Assembly (NCBI GenBank): GCA_023460995.1
Contig: JAEWOE010000007.1
Coordinates: 62,001 to 126,000 of the forward strand
DNA length: 64,000 bases
Origin: Bacillota bacterium
Lineage (GTDB): Bacteria; Bacillota_I; Bacilli_A; RF39; UBA660
Direction of reading: 5' to 3'
Position 1 is the first letter of the stretch. Each line of letters begins with the position of its first letter. The position numbers and the translations under genes were made by a program. Positions 59,232 through 64,000 of the stretch are shown piece by piece. The notes beneath the pieces are model-generated. The model ran no database searches. It saw nothing but the letters and a program-made list of their open reading frames with translations, and was not told the origin of the DNA.

Positions 59232-59552
59232 TTATTTCATTAAATATATTCTTTCCTGTATCTTTCTAAAAACATCTTGTAATAATGATTCATCTGAATA
59301 TTTATAATGTTTAAAGCACTCTAAAAATTCAATTGCATCAGTTTTATTTAAATCCTCACGCCCTAGTGTAAAAAACTCTTCAACAATAGCATTAACTCGT
59401 TCATCTCCTGATAGTTCAGTTGTTCTTCCGAATAGCACTCTGATATTATGTGAGAAATTAGTGTGATGAATATAATCATATGAACCATGAACATTTATTG
59501 CTTCTCCATAAAATCTCTTACCACAAACTTTACATTTTTCTATTTCACTCAT
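59232..59552 (-). CDS. Zinc-finger hypothetical protein
   Basis: 106 aa. CKVCGKRFYGEAINVHGSYD then YIHHTNFSH: CxxC plus His residues, one zinc site. The rest is helical and unassigned. Confidence 0.6.
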   Translation of the reverse strand: MSEIEKCKVCGKRFYGEAINVHGSYDYIHHTNFSHNIRVLFGRTTELSGDERVNAIVEEFFTLGREDLNKTDAIEFLECFKHYKYSDESLLQDVFRKIQERIYLMK

Positions 59553-59586
59553 TAAGCCTTACTCCTTTCATAACCAAATCCACCTT

Positions 59587-59868
59587 TTATTCACTCTTAG
59601 CTTTATCTCTCCAATATCTAACATCAAAGAAATTCTTGTTTTCTTCCCACCAATCTAGTTTTTCATGATTAATAGGCGAAGTATGATACATGTCACTCAT
59701 TCTATTTACAGCTTCTATAAAATCTTTCCCTACTACCTCATGAAATCCTAACTGTATTTTTACATATGCAGGAATTTGATTCCAAGAATCTGCTTTTCTA
59801 AATTCAATTTTACACTGATATTCTCTACAAACTTCAAGAGCTTCTAACTCTGTAAATACTTTATTCAT
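59587..59868 (-). CDS. Hypothetical protein
   Basis: 93 aa, MNKVFTELEALEVCREYQCK; Trp/Tyr-rich C-terminus (DWWEENKNFFDVRYW). Unassigned. Ribosome-binding site AGGAAGGTGAG. Confidence 0.6.
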   Translation of the reverse strand: MNKVFTELEALEVCREYQCKIEFRKADSWNQIPAYVKIQLGFHEVVGKDFIEAVNRMSDMYHTSPINHEKLDWWEENKNFFDVRYWRDKAKSE

Positions 59869-59872
59869 TAAC

Positions 59873-60118
59873 TCACCTTCCTATTTTTTCTATTCTCTTC
59901 TTGATTGTTTTTAAGTTCTTTTCAAATTTAACTGCATTGGTCATAGATAATAACTGTCTTCCTTCATTGTATAGTAAATTGTGCAAATTAGTGTAGTCAT
60001 TCCATAATGAGCTAATATCATCTTTGTTATTGTCTTTTAGTTTATCTCTCATATATGAGATACCACTTTCCAAAATGTAAACAATATTTTTCTTGTCGAT
60101 TGTTCCCCATCTACTCAT
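59873..60118 (-). CDS. Small helical protein
   Basis: 81 aa, MSRWGTIDKKNIVYILESGI; helical with basic end (KKRIEKIGR). Ribosome-binding site AAGGAGCGAAAT. Unassigned. Confidence 0.58.
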   Translation of the reverse strand: MSRWGTIDKKNIVYILESGISYMRDKLKDNNKDDISSLWNDYTNLHNLLYNEGRQLLSMTNAVKFEKNLKTIKKRIEKIGR

Positions 60119-60153
60119 ATATTTCGCTCCTTACTTTTAATGAAATGTAATAT

Positions 60154-60312
60154 TTATTTAGTTTCGCTTTCTCTCTTGATTTTATCAAAAATAAAATCCA
60201 TACTAACAGTTCCTTTACTTTTTGTGTTGCATTCTTCACATTGTATAACACCAACTGCCGTAAAATATTTTTCACCTTGTTTAATTTCTTTTCCACACTT
60301 TTCACATTTCAT
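60154..60312 (-). CDS. Small zinc-ribbon protein
   Basis: 52 aa, MKCEKCGKEIKQGEKYFTAV, CEECNTKSKGTV: two CxxC pairs. A common phage zinc-ribbon type of unknown role. Confidence 0.65.
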   Translation of the reverse strand: MKCEKCGKEIKQGEKYFTAVGVIQCEECNTKSKGTVSMDFIFDKIKRESETK

Positions 60313-60353
60313 TTTCTAATCCTCCATTTTCTAGGCTTTCAAGCCTTTTATTA

Positions 60354-60656
60354 TCATGCTGTTAGTTCATTTGTCACTACTAATCCATTATTATCAATAT
60401 ATACTCTTACAAAGTTTAATGTACATTTATTTTTCTTATATCTTGAAAGCTGTTCAAACTCTTCATCTGATATTTCTATTCCGTCCTTGTTTGACCAATA
60501 CGTTTCTGTTCTATCATATTTCAAATCTGGATTTTCTTCTAAATTTAATGTTATTGCATCTCTAGGGTCATTCGAAATTTTAAGTTCATTTAAAAAATTA
60601 TATCTTAATTTTGCTGGTAAAAGTAAGTCCTCTTTGTTTATAATTTCCATAATCAT
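60354..60656 (-). CDS. Hypothetical protein
   Basis: 100 aa from MIMEIINKEDLLLPAKLRYN (or 98 aa from the next Met), both behind AAAGGATGG. Acidic; unassigned. Confidence 0.6.
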   Translation of the reverse strand: MIMEIINKEDLLLPAKLRYNFLNELKISNDPRDAITLNLEENPDLKYDRTETYWSNKDGIEISDEEFEQLSRYKKNKCTLNFVRVYIDNNGLVVTNELTA

Positions 60657-60773
60657 TACCATCCTTTCACATATGATAGAATTCAACTTTTATTCAAAAC
60701 GTTATTAATATAATTTATTCGCTTTCCATGATTTAATTATACTCTCATAAAACGATATTGTCAATATACATTT

Positions 60774-61031
60774 TCAATTAATTTCTAAAAACTTTTCAAT
60801 ACTTGTTTCTAATAATTCAGCAAGCTTTAAACCTGTTAAAAACTCTATTCTTGCAGGATGATTGATATTTGTATAACTTCTAGCTGTACTATTTGGCACA
60901 CTTAAAGCTGATTCTATATGTCTAGGCTTTATACCTTTTATGTCTGCTAATTGTTTAATATTTGTTTTATATAAGGTAGGTTCTGTACTATTCCACTTTT
61001 CTATTAACTGTATTAATTCTCTCTGTTCCAT
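60774..61031 (-). CDS. Helix-turn-helix DNA-binding protein
   Basis: 85 aa from MEQRELIQLIEKWNSTEPTL. KQLADIKGIKPRHIESALSV followed by ARIEFLTGLKLAELLETSIE reads as an XRE-like fold. Located immediately downstream of the methyltransferase-helicase gene, so it could regulate it. Start chosen behind GGTGATATA. Confidence 0.65.
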   Translation of the reverse strand: MEQRELIQLIEKWNSTEPTLYKTNIKQLADIKGIKPRHIESALSVPNSTARSYTNINHPARIEFLTGLKLAELLETSIEKFLEIN

Positions 61032-61064
61032 TATATCACCTTCCATATTTTAGATTATATCATA

Positions 61065-64000
61065 TTACATTATGTTTTGCTTACCCCAATTAATTCTTAC
61101 TTTACCTTCTGAGTCCCTTTCCTTAGTCATAAGCATATCAAGTAAATTAAAATCAACGCCATACTTTTCATATAGTTCTTCATCTTCTAACTCTTGATTT
61201 TTCATATAAAGATTCAATCTTTCTTTTGCTAAAATTAAACCTAATAAATTACTTTCAATACTGTTTTCATATGTAAGAAAATAAACTTGTTTCCATTCAG
61301 TAGATGTATACCTTATAAATCTGAAGTAGTATTGAGACATCGAAGCATCATTCCATGATAACTCTGGAATTATTACCTTATTAACAAATCCTATATTCAT
61401 ACTACTTGATAGACTTTGTTGTGTAGATATTAATATTCCATTAGTAGTTTTTTGTAATTGTTTTACTATATCTTTACGCTTATTTAAACTAACTTTATCA
61501 CCTGTAATAATAAATATAGGTCTATTAGGGAATGCTTGTTGTATTGCTTGAGCATAAATATTAACTGTTTTTATATGTCTGCACCCTATAGCCACTCTTT
61601 CAGTTTCAAAACCTTTTAACATTGAAAGTAATTTCTTAATCTTGTTTGGTTGTTGTGTGCTTTTATACTCCTTAAAACTATTTGGTATTGCACATACTTT
61701 CAACATCAATATTAATTGATTAAGTATTTCCAACATTCTATCTTTTCTCAAATTACCTGTGCTACTAAAAAGATACTTCATATCATAAAATTCTTCAATT
61801 ACTTTTCTGTATAATTCTCTTTCAGCATCATTAAAATAACATGTTTCTTGAATAATCTCATATAAGTCTTTGCCTGTAACTTCTCTAAATGTTCTAGTGA
61901 TAATTGTTTTATCAATTATATTTTTTAAAACATTAGAATTATAAATATCCTGTGTCTTTTGACCAACACCAAAAACAGTAATTTTCTCAGGTAAATGGCT
62001 CTCAGAGAATAACTTGTAACCCTTTTTATATGCAGGAATTGGCTTCATGTATAAATCGTTACAAACTTCTTTTAATTCTTTTGTTTCTTTGTCTATCTGA
62101 TAAATATATCTTGATTCACTTAACATATTTATAGAATTATTGTATAACAATTCAAACTGTGTGGCTGATTCTGAGATATTATTTCGTGTGCTAGTTCCTG
62201 TCATAAGTGTTTTATACTTAACAGTCCTAAAACAGTTTAAAACAGCTTTTGTACGCTTTGAATTAGGGTTACTAATATTATCAGATTCATCAAGTACTAA
62301 CATAACTTTTTGTGATTGCATTTTAATATATTTCTTTAATTGTTTTTGATATTTACAAAGCATATTAAGAGTTACTAAAACCATTTGACCATGTTGTATA
62401 TTATCTATATCAGATAGTTTATTAATCCTTATGTAATCATATTTGTAATTCTTTAAAATAACATCCCATGTGTTATTTATAGCAATAGCCGTACTAACAA
62501 TAAAAACATTATTTACTTGATTGTTATTTAGTCTATACAAACTATTAGCTATACCACTTATGCTCTTTCCGCTACCCTGTCCCCATTGTAAAAATCCATA
62601 TTGTTTTTGAAGAATTTTATTTGTATCTAACTTTTGAATATCATTTAATCTTATTTCTTCGCTATTTTCATAATCTGTAATTACCAAATTATCAAGGAAT
62701 GATTTGATGCTGTTATCTTGTTGCATATCTTGAAATAGTGTTGATTGAAGTTTATATTGATTATATTTCTGCGTCCACAATTTGTAATATGTTTTATCTT
62801 CAAAAGGATATGACTCTTCTAATATCATATCATTAAAAGACATTTCCTTAATACCTTCATACTTTGATAAATAAATTTTATTCTTTCTTGAATATCCTTT
62901 TAGTTTTAAACCATATGCAGTTTTAACAAGTTGTATTTTATCCTGTTCAACTTCATTTTGTTTTTTTAATGTTCTTTGCAAATAACTAATAACTTTATTT
63001 TTTGTTATTCTCACCTTTTCCCATTCATCCCATTTCATACCTTCTGGCATTTTTTGAGTATAATAATTATTTACATACTCATAACATTTTCCATAATATT
63101 TATTTATTTTTGTATTCCTTTTAATATCATACAATAACTTTTTAACATTAAAAGCAAACTCCTTACTTTCTTCTGATTCATCATTGTGTAAATTTTCAAG
63201 GAATAATTTACTTTTAATTTTCTCCTTTTGTTCTTGTACTGGCTTAATATATGTATTATAAATTCTATTTGATTCTTGCTCCGTAATTCCATTAATAATT
63301 ATTTTATTAGTGCTGTATTCTTTTTCTTGCAAATGTTCGCTTTTTTTTTGAAAAAACATTATTTTAGTCTCAAAATAATTCACTCCTACATTCTTAAAAC
63401 TATCGGCAGGAATATCAAATTGACATATAAAATTAAAATACTCGTTAACAGTCTTAATCATACCACCATCAGAAAAAGTATCATTTAAAAATGAATTAGG
63501 CACTATTAGAGCCATTATTCCTCCTGCTTTTAATAACTGACTAGCTTTAATACAATAATATAATTGACTCAAAAATTCATCTCTACCAATATTCCATCTT
63601 AAATTAAATGGTGGATTTCCTAAAACAATGTCAAACTTTAAATTAGGTTCGTAACTCCTTATATCATCGGCTGTTATATTAGCTTTTGGATAAAGGTATT
63701 TTGCTATTTTTACGGCTTTCATATCTATTTCATTTAAGTATACATTTTCTTCAACTGGACAATAATTTGCAAAATTACCCATACCTGCTGTTAGGTCTGT
63801 TATAAGGTCACTGTTACTAGGTTTAATACAATCTACAATAAATTTACATATATTATGTGGTGTAAAGAATTGTCCATTTTCTATTTGTTGTTTAGCTTTT
63901 GAATATTCATATCTGTTATTATAGTCTTTAAATTCCAAACCATGCAAAGCTCCATCACCAGTGTATGAGTTAAAAATTATTTCTGGTGTTAAAGCATTCA
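61065..64000 (-). CDS. N6-adenine DNA methyltransferase fused to SF2 helicase (partial, N-terminus off window)
   Basis: Open reading frame continues past the right edge; 978 codons are visible. The first 250 visible residues form a class I methyltransferase: QFFTPHNICKFIVDCI, ITDLTAGMGNFANY (SAM motif), and NPPFN (catalytic). Residues about 430-950 form an SNF2/DEAD-type helicase: LQWGQGSGKSISGIAN, VMLVLDESDN, TLMTGTSTRNN, ILISTQQSLSSSMNIGF, and a motif VI-like YFRFIRYTS. No nuclease domain is visible. Such phage fusions methylate incoming or replicated DNA as antirestriction or epigenetic modules; role inferred. Confidence 0.85.
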   Translation of the reverse strand, partial: NALTPEIIFNSYTGDGALHGLEFKDYNNRYEYSKAKQQIENGQFFTPHNICKFIVDCIKPSNSDLITDLTAGMGNFANYCPVEENVYLNEIDMKAVKIAKYLYPKANITADDIRSYEPNLKFDIVLGNPPFNLRWNIGRDEFLSQLYYCIKASQLLKAGGIMALIVPNSFLNDTFSDGGMIKTVNEYFNFICQFDIPADSFKNVGVNYFETKIMFFQKKSEHLQEKEYSTNKIIINGITEQESNRIYNTYIKPVQEQKEKIKSKLFLENLHNDESEESKEFAFNVKKLLYDIKRNTKINKYYGKCYEYVNNYYTQKMPEGMKWDEWEKVRITKNKVISYLQRTLKKQNEVEQDKIQLVKTAYGLKLKGYSRKNKIYLSKYEGIKEMSFNDMILEESYPFEDKTYYKLWTQKYNQYKLQSTLFQDMQQDNSIKSFLDNLVITDYENSEEIRLNDIQKLDTNKILQKQYGFLQWGQGSGKSISGIANSLYRLNNNQVNNVFIVSTAIAINNTWDVILKNYKYDYIRINKLSDIDNIQHGQMVLVTLNMLCKYQKQLKKYIKMQSQKVMLVLDESDNISNPNSKRTKAVLNCFRTVKYKTLMTGTSTRNNISESATQFELLYNNSINMLSESRYIYQIDKETKELKEVCNDLYMKPIPAYKKGYKLFSESHLPEKITVFGVGQKTQDIYNSNVLKNIIDKTIITRTFREVTGKDLYEIIQETCYFNDAERELYRKVIEEFYDMKYLFSSTGNLRKDRMLEILNQLILMLKVCAIPNSFKEYKSTQQPNKIKKLLSMLKGFETERVAIGCRHIKTVNIYAQAIQQAFPNRPIFIITGDKVSLNKRKDIVKQLQKTTNGILISTQQSLSSSMNIGFVNKVIIPELSWNDASMSQYYFRFIRYTSTEWKQVYFLTYENSIESNLLGLILAKERLNLYMKNQELEDEELYEKYGVDFNLLDMLMTKERDSEGKVRINWGKQNIM

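Noticed and set aside
1..64000. CRISPR array or rRNA
   Set aside because: No regularly spaced direct repeats of 24-40 bp with spacers and no rRNA-like sequence were seen.

Overview
The window is very AT-rich, densely packed, and transcribed almost entirely from the minus strand. Strong AGGAGG-type ribosome-binding sites, frequent TTG/GTG starts, 4-nt gene overlaps and the protein families point to a large temperate phage or plasmid-like prophage of a Clostridium-type host. No rRNA, CRISPR array, virion or lysis genes are visible, so this is the early, replication and accessory part of a larger genome. Both edges cut genes: DNA polymerase III alpha on the left and a DNA methyltransferase-helicase on the right.

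Layout. (1) 1-15 kb is the replication and recombination module: polymerase III alpha, RecJ, primase, DnaB helicase, a Sak4-like ATPase, an SSB-like protein with an acidic DDDLPF tail, a duplicated two-gene cassette of unknown role, a DHH phosphoesterase and an ATP-dependent ligase. (2) 15-21 kb holds a lipoprotein, a soluble chemotaxis-receptor-like protein paired with a STAS-like protein, a terminase-like fragment and an ABC-ATPase/acetyltransferase fusion. (3) 21-30 kb is a run of small early genes (MazG-like, DUF551, zinc ribbons) interrupted by one non-coding block with tRNA-Lys and structured RNA. (4) 30-38 kb has a complete ClpX with a partner gene ending in an ssrA-like tail, HNH endonucleases, and several genes broken by in-frame stops or frameshifts. 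(5) 38-43.8 kb is regulatory: an XRE repressor-like protein, a tyrosine-recombinase-like protein, a DGQHR/ParB-like protein, and an 80-aa gene whose promoter carries a LexA-type box. (6) 44-47.5 kb is an Agr-type peptide-signalling module: AgrB, a new 39-aa AgrD-like peptide, an AgrC-like sensor with no kinase domain, a MazF/PemK toxin domain fused to a helix-turn-helix, and a DUF5317 membrane protein. (7) 47.5-64 kb holds a Thg1-like protein, many small genes, an IS200/IS605 element that interrupts a small gene in frame, a DUF262 protein and the methyltransferase-helicase.

Main interpretation (inference): the Agr module lies directly upstream of the SOS-box gene and the repressor/recombinase-like operon. 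Three TCGAC(A/T)TTA repeats at about 21-bp spacing lie between them. This arrangement recalls the lysis-lysogeny region of SPbeta-like phages, with an Agr-type cyclic peptide in the place where those phages use the linear arbitrium peptide. The phage may therefore combine peptide quorum information and DNA-damage information to choose between lysogeny and lysis.

Two regulatory motif families recur. One is an AT-rich element (core GATATTAAAATAAT) upstream of many TTGACA-17-TATAAT promoters. The other is a pair of inverted 15-bp half-sites about 35 bp apart at three promoters.
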